Of a stretch of 64,000 bases of DNA, positions 50,902-60,119 are shown piece after piece (positions within the stretch are counted from its first letter, which is position 1; every line of letters starts with the position of its first letter). Location of the stretch: the NCBI GenBank assembly GCA_025999935.1, contig BNXY01000005.1, positions 1 to 64,000 of the forward strand. The letters run 5' to 3'. This stretch comes from Bacteroidia bacterium (GTDB taxonomy: Bacteria; Bacteroidota; Bacteroidia; Bacteroidales; Azobacteroidaceae). The notes under the pieces are model-generated. The model saw only the letters and a program-made list of their open reading frames with translations. It searched no databases and had not been told where the DNA came from. The position numbers and the translations under genes are program-made.

Positions 50902-53235
50902 ATGCAACAATTTATAAGAAATTTCAACAAACAAAAAGTAGTCGGGCTGCTCAATATCAGCAGCCTGAGCCTCGGCATTATGGTTTCCATTATTGTCGGA
51001 TTATGGACAATTAACGAACTGAGTTTCGATAATTTTCATAAGGATAAAGCGCACATTTACAGAGCTGTGCTTCATGCTACCCTCAATGGAGAGCCGATGA
51101 AATTAGGCTCTACCTTCCGACCCATGGGACAAGAGGCGAAAGACAAATTCCCTCAAATCAAAGATATGAACCGGGTCTGGCCATCCTGGAGCGACTTAAA
51201 AGTCAATGAAATCTATTATCCGGGAGTAAAGGCATTTATAGCCGACGAAAATTTCTTTACTTTCTTCTCTTTTCCCTTGAAAGAAGGAGAGGCGGAAACG
51301 GTACTGTCTGCTCCCGACAAAGTGGTGATTAGCGAAACCGCCGCTCTTAAATATTTCGAGGGTAAAAATCCTATCGGACAAAGTCTAAATTTCAACGGGA
51401 AAGACTTTGTGGTAAGTGGCGTGATGTACGATATGCCTCGCAACTCCAGTCTGCAATCGGATTTTGTGATTCCGCCTTACGACTGGATTCTGAAACAGGC
51501 TTGGGGGGATAATGATGTCTATGTTACTTTTTTTAACTTACAAGAAGGAACGGACAGGTCTGCTCTCGCAAAGGATATGACACAATTGGCTTATGCCGGA
51601 TTGGAATTTTTTGAAACAGTTGGCGCCCGTTACGAATTGGAGCCGCTGACAGAAATGCACTTTAGCGAAGGGTTTATGGGCGATAGCGTTCTTAAAGGCA
51701 ATAAACCGATGATACTCGTTTTGGCAATAGTGGCTTTGGTGATACTGATTATCTCTTGCATCAACTTTACCAACCTGTTTATCTCGACTTCTTTTTTACG
51801 TGCCAAATCGGTAGGAATCATGAAATCGCAGGGCGCCGAAAAATCTTCGTTGATACGGGCGTTTTATGGAGAAACCGCTTGCTACACAGCGATTGCTATT
51901 GCTGTCGGTACCTTTTTGGCGGTACTTTCTTTGCCTTTGTTCAACAACTTCATCGGTTCGGAATTGGTCATTGATTTTACGTCCGTGCAACTCTATGCCT
52001 TTTTGATTGTGCTCTTTGTTTTTACGGTATTATTGGCGGGTACTTTTCCCGCTTTGTATATCACGAAATTTAATCCGATAGAAACGTTATTCGGCAAATT
52101 CAAGGGAAAAAACATCTCTATTTTTCAGAAGAGTTTGATTATCGTTCAATTCACGGCTTCTATTGCGTTGTTGATAGTTGTGAGTTTTATGCAGAAGCAA
52201 GTCAATTTTATGGTAACGAAGGACTTGGGTTTTGATAAAGAGAACATAATTTATGTACAGGGACGTGCCGATTTCAGCAAAGATTTTGAAGGCTTGCGCG
52301 ACGAGTTGCTCAAATATCCGTTTATTGCCGACATAACCCGAAAAAATTCCTTGCCTACCGAATGGAATCAAGGCTGGGGAATCAGTCTTCCCGGCTCCGA
52401 CGAGACCGTTATTATGGAGATGAATTATATAAAACCCAACTATTTTGAGTTTATGAATATGAAGATAATAGACGGAGAAAATCCTTTTTATCTCGAATCC
52501 AACGACTCGATTACTCCGGTGGTTATCAATGAAAGTACACAAAAACTCTTGGGTTTGCCCGATTCGCCCATCAATGAGATTATTGTTGCCAACGGAAGTC
52601 AGCGTATGATTGTAAAAGGCTTGATGCGCAATGCCAATATCCGTTCTTTGCGCGACCAGATTGACCCGCAAGTGTATATGAAACATCCGCAGGATATGAA
52701 TTGGGGTCCGCTGTTCTTCAAATATACAGGCGACCCACAGCAAACTATCCAAGTCATCCGGCAAAAGTGGGAAGAATTGGAACCAAACATTCCGTTTGAA
52801 TATCATTTCTTGGACGACACGTATAAAGAGCTTTATACTTCCGAAACAAATGTGAGTAAAGTGCTGGCTTATGCGATGTTCATTACTTTCATCATCAGTA
52901 TTGCCGGTTTGTTTGCCATGGCGTTTTATGTTACCCAACGGCGCATCAAGGAAATCGGCTTGCGGAAAGTAAACGGCGCCACACTCAAAGATTTGCTGTT
53001 GCTGCTCAACAAAGATTTTGTGGTTTGGGTATTGATTTCGTTCCTGATTGCTTCGCCGGTAGCGTATTTCAGTTTGCAATCGTGGTTGAATGGTTTCACG
53101 GTAAAAACGGCGTTGAGTATTTGGCTGTTTTTATTGGTTGGCATTCTCGCTATGGCGGTGGCACTTTTGACTACGAGCTTTCAGACGTGGAACGTGGCTA
53201 CGATGAATCCGGTGAAAACATTGAAAACGGAATAG
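50902..53235 (+). CDS. FtsX/MacB-type ABC permease 3
   Basis: A 777-residue permease with the same layout as the two upstream ones: membrane segment (about 18-38), MacB-core periplasmic domain, FtsX domain (about 275-400), second periplasmic domain and final FtsX domain (about 650-770). Coupling loops are RAKSVGIMKSQGAEKS and RRIKEIGLRKVNGAT. No sigma-54 site or dyad is seen just upstream, so it may depend on readthrough past the terminator at 50829 or on an unseen promoter. It is last in the cluster. Confidence 0.92.
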   Translation: MQQFIRNFNKQKVVGLLNISSLSLGIMVSIIVGLWTINELSFDNFHKDKAHIYRAVLHATLNGEPMKLGSTFRPMGQEAKDKFPQIKDMNRVWPSWSDLKVNEIYYPGVKAFIADENFFTFFSFPLKEGEAETVLSAPDKVVISETAALKYFEGKNPIGQSLNFNGKDFVVSGVMYDMPRNSSLQSDFVIPPYDWILKQAWGDNDVYVTFFNLQEGTDRSALAKDMTQLAYAGLEFFETVGARYELEPLTEMHFSEGFMGDSVLKGNKPMILVLAIVALVILIISCINFTNLFISTSFLRAKSVGIMKSQGAEKSSLIRAFYGETACYTAIAIAVGTFLAVLSLPLFNNFIGSELVIDFTSVQLYAFLIVLFVFTVLLAGTFPALYITKFNPIETLFGKFKGKNISIFQKSLIIVQFTASIALLIVVSFMQKQVNFMVTKDLGFDKENIIYVQGRADFSKDFEGLRDELLKYPFIADITRKNSLPTEWNQGWGISLPGSDETVIMEMNYIKPNYFEFMNMKIIDGENPFYLESNDSITPVVINESTQKLLGLPDSPINEIIVANGSQRMIVKGLMRNANIRSLRDQIDPQVYMKHPQDMNWGPLFFKYTGDPQQTIQVIRQKWEELEPNIPFEYHFLDDTYKELYTSETNVSKVLAYAMFITFIISIAGLFAMAFYVTQRRIKEIGLRKVNGATLKDLLLLLNKDFVVWVLISFLIASPVAYFSLQSWLNGFTVKTALSIWLFLLVGILAMAVALLTTSFQTWNVATMNPVKTLKTE

Positions 53236-53304
53236 GCGAATATTTAAATAATAGTAATTATGTTCAGAAATTTTATAATGGTCTTGCAGCATTTTAAGAT
53301 TGCA

Positions 53305-54363
53305 TCAAATTAAAAAGGCTTTGTATCCGCCTATGGCTTTCTCTATCAAATGCGGATTGGAATCTCCGGCAGATTCAAAATAATTCAATGCAAGCATTTG
53401 TTTTTTGTTCGGAGATTTCTTCCACAAGCCGACAACCTGCCCGTTTACGACGATGACCGGACGGAAAACACCGTTGCTCGAAACGACTTTGCTGTGATTT
53501 TCCGAAGGAAGCACCGCTTTACGATCTCTGTAAGCGATAATATATTCGTCAAAAGCAGGCAATAAAAAAACGGATTCTTTCGGATGAGGTATATCTTTGA
53601 ATGTCTTTGATAGCCAATAGGTTTGTCCGTCTATTTCTTCCGAAAACAAATCAGACTTTACGGCTTCCAATCCTTTTTTTGCCTCTGTTTGCGATAACCC
53701 CGACCACCAGACAAAGTCGGATAAAGTAGCCGGACTGTGGCTTCTAAAATAGCGTTGAGCCGAATTTGCCAATGCTTCCTCTTTCGATACAACCGGACTT
53801 GCCGGAACCCGTTCGTCCAACAGGGCATAAGTGTGCTCTTTCCCCTGCATTGCCCCGCTGCAAATAATCGCCTCCACTTCCGCCCGCATCATAAAATGAA
53901 CCATGCGGGAGGCATCGACCGCGATGTCGGCTTTTTCCAATGCTATTGCCAAGTCTTTTCGCGTCAGGTGTTTATTGCCTTCCAGCGCTTTCCGGATGAC
54001 TTGATTGCTTTTGTCGTAAAGTTCCTCGGTAATTCCCAAATCCCGGTCTCTTGAACGAGAGGAGGCTTTGATTTTCTCTGCCGACAGCAACAACATTTCC
54101 CGAATATATTCGGGGCTTACAAAATGCCAAGTGGGGCGCATGACATGGGTGCGAAGAATTTCTCCTTTGTTAAATGCCTCCTCTATCATCTTGTCCGTAC
54201 TTGCCGGAAGCCGCGCGCCGATAGCCCATTTGGCCATTCCGTAATCCTGCGCCTGCACAGCGCCCATCCATGAAACAATCGCTTGGGGCGTTCGTAATTC
54301 GGCGCCGGAAAGCAGGTGGCTTTGAAGCCGGATAGCGGCAATTTGGGCAAAAGATATTTTCAT
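53305..54363 (-). CDS. Winged-helix DNA-binding domain protein (HTH_42 / YcaQ-like)
   Basis: A 352-residue member of the HTH_42 winged-helix family, whose studied relatives (AlkX, YcaQ) are DNA glycosylases acting on crosslinks or alkylated DNA. MGAVQAQDYGMAKWAIGARL is the typical N-terminal block, HVMRPTWHFVSPEYIREMLL follows, and LLPAFDEYIIAYRDRKAVL is in the C-terminal part. The catalytic QxQ-type motif of the glycosylase group appears as QAQ in AVQAQD, so DNA repair is plausible. The gene stands alone, facing the efflux cluster. Confidence 0.85.
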   Translation of the reverse strand: MKISFAQIAAIRLQSHLLSGAELRTPQAIVSWMGAVQAQDYGMAKWAIGARLPASTDKMIEEAFNKGEILRTHVMRPTWHFVSPEYIREMLLLSAEKIKASSRSRDRDLGITEELYDKSNQVIRKALEGNKHLTRKDLAIALEKADIAVDASRMVHFMMRAEVEAIICSGAMQGKEHTYALLDERVPASPVVSKEEALANSAQRYFRSHSPATLSDFVWWSGLSQTEAKKGLEAVKSDLFSEEIDGQTYWLSKTFKDIPHPKESVFLLPAFDEYIIAYRDRKAVLPSENHSKVVSSNGVFRPVIVVNGQVVGLWKKSPNKKQMLALNYFESAGDSNPHLIEKAIGGYKAFLI

Positions 54364-54410
54364 AAGTCATTTTTTTCTGTAAATCGGAGGCTAAATTAAT
54401 AAAAAATCCA

Positions 54411-54418
54411 TACTTTTG
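54411..54418 (+). promoter_or_regulatory. Promoter box of paaK
   Basis: TACTTTTG fits TAnnTTTG, 43 bp before the ATG at 54462. No clear -33 element. Confidence 0.55.
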
Positions 54419-54461
54419 TGCACTAATACGAAAAAATAGTTAAAATAAGATATTAAGGACA

Positions 54462-55760
54462 ATGGAATATTGGCAAAAAGAAATTGAAACCCTAAGTCGC
54501 GAGGAATTAGAAGCCTTGCAACTGAAACGTTTGAAACACACTTTGAAATTAGCGGAGAATGTACCTTTCTACAAAAAAGCCTTTGCGGAAAAAGGTATTT
54601 CCACCGCCGGCATCCACTCATTGGACGACTTGCGCAAATTGCCTTACACAACCAAAGAAGATTTGCGGAACAATTATCCCTACGGATTGGCGGCTATTCC
54701 CTTGAAAGACTGTGTACGCCTACATTCTTCGAGTGGGACGACGGGAAATCCGACGGTTATTCTTCATTCGGCGAAGGACTTGGATGAATGGGCGAACCAA
54801 GTGGCGCGTTGCATGTACATGGTGGGCATTCGCGATACGGATGTTTTTCAAAATACTTCGGGTTACGGCATGTTTACCGGCGGATTGGGTTTTCAATACG
54901 GTGCGGAAAAATTGGGTTGCCTCACGGTTCCGGCAGCAGCGGGTAATTCCAAACGGCAAATCAAATTCATTACCGATTTCGGAACCACCTGCCTGCACAT
55001 TATTCCAAGTTATGCCACCCGCTTGGCGGAAGTCATGTACGCCGAAGGCATCGACCCGCGCCGCGACACGAAACTGCACACGATTTGCATCGGCGCCGAA
55101 CCCCATTCCGAAGAACAACGGCAACGCATCGAACAATTATTGGGCGTGAAAGCCTACAACTGTTTCGGTATGTCGGAAATGAACGGGCCGGGTGTCGCCT
55201 TTGAATGTCCCGAACAAAACGGTTTGCATATCTGGGAAGATTACACGATTGTGGAAATTGTCAATCCCGAAACTTTGGAGCCTGTACCCGACGGCGAAGC
55301 AGGCGAATTGGTGCTGACCACCATCAACCGCGAAGCCATGCCGTTAATCCGTTACCGGACACGCGATTTGACCTGCGTTCTTCCGGGCGAATGCGGCTGT
55401 GGACGCACCCACAAACGCTTGGCGCGCTTCAAAGGCCGTAGCGATGACATGCTGATTCTGAAAGGCGTAAACATTTTCCCGATTCAAATTGAAAAAATAC
55501 TGATGCAGTTCAATGAATTGGGCAGCAATTACCTGATTACGGTCGAATCGGTTGATAACAACGACGAAATGCTGATTGAAGTGGAACTGAGCGACCTGTT
55601 TACCGACGATTATTCCGTATTGCAACGATTAACACGGGATATTACCCATCGCCTGAAAGACGAATTGCTAATCACGCCCCGCTTGAAATTGGCAGGCAAA
55701 GGTTCTTTGCCCGTACAGGAAGGTAAAGCGGTAAGAGTAAAAGATTTACGAAAATTTTAA
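54462..55760 (+). CDS. paaK: Phenylacetate--CoA ligase
   Basis: A 432-residue adenylate-forming ligase. The AMP-binding loop is HSSSGTTGNPTVI, with FGMSEMNGPGVAFEC and LVLTTINREAMPLIRYRTRD following. The C-terminal domain keeps KGRSDDMLILKGVNIFPIQI with the hinge. In gut Bacteroidetes paaK genes often sit beside an ACT-domain gene and indolepyruvate oxidoreductase genes and probably act on aryl acids from amino-acid breakdown. The ACT gene follows; the oxidoreductase genes are not next to it here. Confidence 0.93.
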   Translation: MEYWQKEIETLSREELEALQLKRLKHTLKLAENVPFYKKAFAEKGISTAGIHSLDDLRKLPYTTKEDLRNNYPYGLAAIPLKDCVRLHSSSGTTGNPTVILHSAKDLDEWANQVARCMYMVGIRDTDVFQNTSGYGMFTGGLGFQYGAEKLGCLTVPAAAGNSKRQIKFITDFGTTCLHIIPSYATRLAEVMYAEGIDPRRDTKLHTICIGAEPHSEEQRQRIEQLLGVKAYNCFGMSEMNGPGVAFECPEQNGLHIWEDYTIVEIVNPETLEPVPDGEAGELVLTTINREAMPLIRYRTRDLTCVLPGECGCGRTHKRLARFKGRSDDMLILKGVNIFPIQIEKILMQFNELGSNYLITVESVDNNDEMLIEVELSDLFTDDYSVLQRLTRDITHRLKDELLITPRLKLAGKGSLPVQEGKAVRVKDLRKF

Positions 55761-55773
55761 TAACATTGCGCCA

Positions 55774-55806
55774 AACCTGACAGGTTTTGAAAACGGGTCA
55801 GGTTTA
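55774..55806. repeat. Hairpin element between paaK and the ACT gene
   Basis: AAACCTGAC (55774-55782) and GTCAGGTTT (55798-55806), 15 bp apart. No T-run follows. It resembles the dispersed Bacteroidetes element with AACCTGACAGGTT; it may also act as an attenuator. Confidence 0.5.
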
Positions 55807-55840
55807 ATGGAAAATAATAATTAAACTTAATATAAAAAGT

Positions 55841-56266
55841 ATGACAGTTAATCAGATTTCTATTTTTCTGGAAAACAAATACGGAAAACTCAGCGAAATA
55901 TTGGCTTTGCTGGGCAATGAGCATATCAAAATTATTGCGGCAACCGTAGCCGATACTTCCGAGTTCGGAATCTTGCGGCTGATTGTGAGCGATTCTAAAA
56001 AAGCCTACCGCGTATTGAGCGAAAACAACGTAAGCGCCAATCTGACGGATGTGTTGGCGATTGTCACAAAACCGGATGCAGGTGAATTTGCCAAGACTTT
56101 GGCGTATTTTACCAGAGCGGGATTGAGCATCGAATATATGTATTGCTTTTCTTTCGGGGAAAAATCCATATTGATTTTGCGCACCAATAACCGCGAAAGT
56201 GCGCTGGAAGTTATTCGCCGGCAGAATTTGGAATATATTAGTGAAAATGATTTAATTAGATTATAG
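55841..56266 (+). CDS. ACT-domain amino-acid-binding protein
   Basis: A 141-residue protein made of two ACT folds (about 3-68 and 72-140), with no enzyme domain. QISIFLENKYGKLSEILALL and YCFSFGEKSILILRTNNRES mark the two units. Double-ACT proteins next to paaK probably sense an amino acid, likely aromatic, though no direct proof is visible. The symporter genes start 2 bp after its stop. Confidence 0.88.
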   Translation: MTVNQISIFLENKYGKLSEILALLGNEHIKIIAATVADTSEFGILRLIVSDSKKAYRVLSENNVSANLTDVLAIVTKPDAGEFAKTLAYFTRAGLSIEYMYCFSFGEKSILILRTNNRESALEVIRRQNLEYISENDLIRL

Positions 56267-56268
56267 TT

Positions 56269-56412
56269 ATGTTTGGAATAGAAGACCCCGGAATTTATAT
56301 CACGTACCTGATGGCTTTCGGCTGTGTGGTATTTGCCCTCATCTACGGAATAGCCAGATGGAACGAGAAAGACGACGACGAGAGTATTAACCCAGAAAAT
56401 CCCGAAAAATGA
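56269..56412 (+). CDS. Symporter small accessory membrane protein
   Basis: A 47-residue protein starting MFGIEDPGIYITYLMAFGCV, with one membrane helix (about 9-29) and a charged tail (RWNEKDDDESINPENPEK). It overlaps the start of the sodium:solute symporter by ATGA and follows the ACT gene by 2 bp. Small proteins of this kind accompany many SSS transporters and are taken as accessory subunits. Easily missed because of its length. Confidence 0.85.
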   Translation: MFGIEDPGIYITYLMAFGCVVFALIYGIARWNEKDDDESINPENPEK

Positions 56413-57959
56413 ACACATTAACATTAGGTATTATCGTATTGATATACATGTTTTTTCTGGCCTGCTTGGGCTATTTGGGTTATAAGCGAACGAAAAACGC
56501 GGGCGATTTCCTTTTGGGCGGACGGAAAACCAATCCGGTAATTATGGCTTTGTCCTATGGCGCCACGTTTATTTCGACCTCGGCAATTGTTGGTTTCGGC
56601 GGATTTGCAGCGTTTTACGGCATGGGTATCCAGTGGCTTTGTCTGTTGAATATGCTGGTGGGCGTTATCATTGCGTTTATCTTTTTTGGCCGGAAGACGC
56701 GCAGATTGGGCGTTAAACACAATGCGCAGACTTTTTCCCAATTGATGGGCGCGCACTATGGTTCCCGAACGATTCAGATATTTATTGCGGTGGTTATATT
56801 CATCGGAATGCCCCTTTATGCGGCGGTTGTGATGAAGGGCGGCGCGGTCTTTCTGGAAGAAATGTTTCACGTCCAATACGATGTAGCCTTGCTTATATTC
56901 ACGCTGATTGTGGCGGCTTATGTCATCCCCGGCGGAATCAAAGGCGTACTTTATACCGATGCTTTACAGGCAGTTATCATGGTTGCGTGTATGCTATTCC
57001 TGCTTTTCTGGTTTTACCATACTTTGGGCATGGGATTCTCGGAAGCCAATCACGAATTGACAAATATCGCTTCTTTAGTTCCCGAAAAATTCAAGGAAAT
57101 GGGGCACCAAGGTTGGACGGCGATGCCGGTAAGCGGTTCGCCGCTGTGGTTTACGTTGGTCACTTCGCTCATTCTGGGCGTGGGCATCGGCTGTTTGGCG
57201 CAACCGCAATTGGCAGTCCGTTTCATGATGGTGGACAGTACCAAACAGCTGAACCGCGGCGTTTTAGTTGGTTGTCTTTTCATCTTCATTACCGTAGGAA
57301 CGGTTTATCATATCGGGCCTTTGACCAATTTGTATTTCCTGAAAACGGACAATCTCATTTCTCCTCAGATGACCAACGACTTGGACAAGATTATTCCCTT
57401 GTTTATCAATCGTGCGATGCCCGAATGGTTTGTCGCCGTCTTTATGCTTTGCATCCTTTCGGCCAGTATGTCCACTTTAAGTTCCCATTTTCACACCATG
57501 GGCGGGGCTTTCGGAGCGGATATGTTCCCGAAATTAGGACGGAAAAACAATCCGACTTCTTCCTTGGGCGTTCGGTTTGGCGTGATGTGTTCCATCCTGT
57601 TCAGTTATGCCATCTGTTATGTTTTAAGCGCCAACATCATTGCGCGAGGGACGGCTTTGTTCATGGGAGTATGTGCAGTCACTTTCCTGCCTGCTTATTT
57701 TTGTTCGCTGTATTGGAAAAAAGTGACCAAACAAGGTGCGTTAGCGAGTATGTGGGTGGGCTTGTTATCGAGTCTGTTCATCATGGTTTTCATGCACAAA
57801 GCGGAAGCAGCGCCCATCGGAATCTGCAAAGCTTTGTTCGGAAAAGACGTGCTGATAGAAACCTATCCCTGGTTTGCGGTTGATCAGATTGTGTTTTCGT
57901 TGCCGTTGTCGGTAATTACGATTGTTGTGGTTAGTTTGTTGACGAGGGAGAGAAAGTAA
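56409..57959 (+). CDS. Sodium:solute symporter family transporter
   Basis: A 516-residue SSS-family transporter with 13 predicted membrane helices. GGRKTNPVIMALSYGATFIS and TSAIVGFGGFAAFYGMGIQW are the conserved substrate and sodium-site helices, and AAYVIPGGIKGVLYTDALQA is the family signature. The substrate is unknown; the neighbours (paaK, ACT) hint at an organic acid or amino-acid derivative. It is coupled to the small accessory gene by an ATGA overlap. Confidence 0.93.
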   Translation: MNTLTLGIIVLIYMFFLACLGYLGYKRTKNAGDFLLGGRKTNPVIMALSYGATFISTSAIVGFGGFAAFYGMGIQWLCLLNMLVGVIIAFIFFGRKTRRLGVKHNAQTFSQLMGAHYGSRTIQIFIAVVIFIGMPLYAAVVMKGGAVFLEEMFHVQYDVALLIFTLIVAAYVIPGGIKGVLYTDALQAVIMVACMLFLLFWFYHTLGMGFSEANHELTNIASLVPEKFKEMGHQGWTAMPVSGSPLWFTLVTSLILGVGIGCLAQPQLAVRFMMVDSTKQLNRGVLVGCLFIFITVGTVYHIGPLTNLYFLKTDNLISPQMTNDLDKIIPLFINRAMPEWFVAVFMLCILSASMSTLSSHFHTMGGAFGADMFPKLGRKNNPTSSLGVRFGVMCSILFSYAICYVLSANIIARGTALFMGVCAVTFLPAYFCSLYWKKVTKQGALASMWVGLLSSLFIMVFMHKAEAAPIGICKALFGKDVLIETYPWFAVDQIVFSLPLSVITIVVVSLLTRERK

Positions 57960-58028
57960 ACTATTTTACAACGACCAATAACTTAAACGCATTTGACGGG
58001 GAAAAAGGCGAATTTGAAAACTATTTAT

Positions 58029-58036
58029 TACCTTTG
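58029..58036 (+). promoter_or_regulatory. Promoter box of the MATE gene
   Basis: TACCTTTG fits TAnnTTTG, 26 bp before the ATG at 58063. Confidence 0.55.
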
Positions 58037-58062
58037 TATCGGTTTCCAAATACAAAAATTTT

Positions 58063-59409
58063 ATGAAGAATGAGAGTAAACCCATTGGTTTGGGTACGGA
58101 AAAAATCGGAAAACTCCTGATACAATATGCTATTCCGGCGATTATAGCCATGACCGCTTCTTCCTTGTACAACATCACGGACAGCATATTTATCGGCCAT
58201 GGTGTCGGGCCATTGGCGCTATCCGGATTGGCCATCACTTTTCCTTTGATGAATCTGGGGGCGGCTTTCGGCTCTTTGGTAGGCGTGGGCGCATCAACGC
58301 TCCTGTCTATCCGCATGGGACAGAAAGACTACGAAACCGCCAACGATATTTTGGGAAATGTTTTTGTGTTAAACCTGATCATGGGTATCGGATTCTCAAT
58401 TCTTATCCTGCTCTTTCTGAATCCCATCTTGGTTTTTTTCGGCGCCGGAGAAGAAACGCTCCGATACGCCCACGACTTTATGGTTATTATTTTAACGGGA
58501 AATGTGGTTACCCACATGTATTTCGGACTGAATGCCCTGCTTCGTTCGGCAGGCAATCCGAAAAAGGCGATGATGGCTACCATTTATACAGTACTTATCA
58601 ACTTGGTATTGAATCCTTTATTTATCTTCGGTTTCAAATGGGGAATCCGGGGTTCGGCTTTTGCAACTATTATTTCACAAATCATCGTCCTTTGTTGGCT
58701 GTTACATCTGTTCAACAATAAAGATTATTTTATTCATTGGAAAAGAGGAATATACAAACTTAAAAAGAAAATCGTCTTCGATTCCTTGTCTATCGGAATG
58801 GCGCCCTTCCTGATGAATGCTGCCAGCTGCCTGATTGTCATCCTGATAAACCAGCAGCTTATCAAAGAAGGCAGCGATTTGGCGGTTGGCGCTTACGGAA
58901 TCGTGAACCGGGTCGCGTTTCTCTTTGTGATGATTGTGATAGGGCTGAATCAAGGCATGCAACCCATTGCCGGATATAATTACGGCGCAAAATTATACCC
59001 GCGGGTTATTGCGGTTTTGAAGAAATCCATTCTGTTTGCGACAATTATTATGATTGTAGGATTTACCTTGGTGGAGTTATTTCCACATGCGGTTGCCTCT
59101 ATCTTTACCACGGAAACAAGTCTGATAGACATTGCCGTTCCCGGACTTCGTTGGGTATTTATTTGTTATCCGTTAGTTGGTTTTCAGATGGTTAGCTCCG
59201 CTTTTTTTCAAAGCATCGGTAAAGCCAATAAGTCAATTATTTTGTCAATGACCCGTCAGGTACTGTTTCTGATTCCGATTCTGCTTATCCTTCCTAAATA
59301 TTGGGGAATAACCGGTGTTTGGGCAAGTATGACCATTTCGGATTTTGTTTCCGTTATTCTGGCGGCGATTTTATTGTGGATAGAATTGAAAAATGTAAAA
59401 ACAAAATAA
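58063..59409 (+). CDS. MATE-family efflux transporter
   Basis: A 448-residue multidrug/organic-cation exporter with 12 helices in two similar halves. LIQYAIPAIIAMTASSLYNI and TDSIFIGHGVGPLALSGLAI are the family N-terminal blocks; LNQGMQPIAGYNYGAKLY is the matching block of the second half. It is likely driven by sodium or protons. The kinase-like gene follows 13 bp downstream, so both are probably co-transcribed. Confidence 0.93.
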   Translation: MKNESKPIGLGTEKIGKLLIQYAIPAIIAMTASSLYNITDSIFIGHGVGPLALSGLAITFPLMNLGAAFGSLVGVGASTLLSIRMGQKDYETANDILGNVFVLNLIMGIGFSILILLFLNPILVFFGAGEETLRYAHDFMVIILTGNVVTHMYFGLNALLRSAGNPKKAMMATIYTVLINLVLNPLFIFGFKWGIRGSAFATIISQIIVLCWLLHLFNNKDYFIHWKRGIYKLKKKIVFDSLSIGMAPFLMNAASCLIVILINQQLIKEGSDLAVGAYGIVNRVAFLFVMIVIGLNQGMQPIAGYNYGAKLYPRVIAVLKKSILFATIIMIVGFTLVELFPHAVASIFTTETSLIDIAVPGLRWVFICYPLVGFQMVSSAFFQSIGKANKSIILSMTRQVLFLIPILLILPKYWGITGVWASMTISDFVSVILAAILLWIELKNVKTK

Positions 59410-59422
59410 TAAAAGAATATTT

Positions 59423-60109
59423 ATGAGTGAAATAAATAAAACGCACACACCAAAGTCCCCTTCAGGGAATTTAGGGGTACTTAGCGAAGATGCTAAATAC
59501 ATCATAACCATCGGACGACAATTGGGCAGCGGTGGTAAATTACTTGGCGAGCTTTTGTCAAAAAAACTAAATATTTCCTGTTACGACAAAGAACTGATAC
59601 AGTTGGCGTCACGGGAAAGCGGTTTGGGAAAAGAATTTTTTGAAAAAGCGGACGAAAAAAGCAGTTTCAGTACGATGGGACAGTATTTCGGCTTCCGTTC
59701 GGGATATATGGGCTATAATGCCAACAATTATCTTTGCAACGAAACGCTATTCAAAATACAAAGCGATGTGATTAAAGAACTGGCGAAAAAAGAATCTTGC
59801 ATTTTCGTCGGACGTTGCGCCGATTACATTCTGCGGGAACATTCCCATTGCCTGAAAATTTTTATCAGCGCCAACTGCAAAGACCGCGTGGAACGCATGA
59901 TGCAAGAACATCAAATAACGGAAAAAGAAGCCAAAATGCTGATAGAGCAAACCGACAAAAAAAGAGCGACCTATTACAATTATTACAGCAATAAAGTATG
60001 GGGAATGGCGACTACTTATGATCTATGTTTCAATTCATCGGCTTTGGAAATAAACGAAATTGCTTCATTTATAGAGAATTATATCAACAAAAAATTCTTG
60101 GTTTATTAA
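59423..60109 (+). CDS. Cytidylate-kinase-like protein
   Basis: A 228-residue P-loop kinase of the Cytidylate_kin2 group. ITIGRQLGSGGKLLGELLSK is the P-loop region and IFVGRCADYILREH a conserved later block. It is not the housekeeping cmk, and its substrate is unknown. Residues about 9-22 (PKSPSGNLGVLSED) come from a repeat-like DNA element at 59453, so the original start may have been near AKYIITIGRQ. It sits between the MATE and metallophosphoesterase genes in one direction. Confidence 0.85.
   Translation: MSEINKTHTPKSPSGNLGVLSEDAKYIITIGRQLGSGGKLLGELLSKKLNISCYDKELIQLASRESGLGKEFFEKADEKSSFSTMGQYFGFRSGYMGYNANNYLCNETLFKIQSDVIKELAKKESCIFVGRCADYILREHSHCLKIFISANCKDRVERMMQEHQITEKEAKMLIEQTDKKRATYYNYYSNKVWGMATTYDLCFNSSALEINEIASFIENYINKKFLVY
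59453..59482. repeat. Repeat-like element in the kinase N-terminus
   Basis: AAGTCCCC (59453-59460) and GGGGTACTT (59474-59482) pair with one bulge around an inner CCCT/AGGG hairpin. It resembles dispersed Bacteroidetes elements with AAGTCCCC...GGGG. It is read in frame as PKSPSGNLGV. Confidence 0.55.
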
Positions 60110-60119
60110 AGATTATTAT

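Noticed and set aside
52087..53079. Long leftward frame opposite permease 3
   Set aside because: Antisense shadow of the FtsX gene, with no recognisable family.
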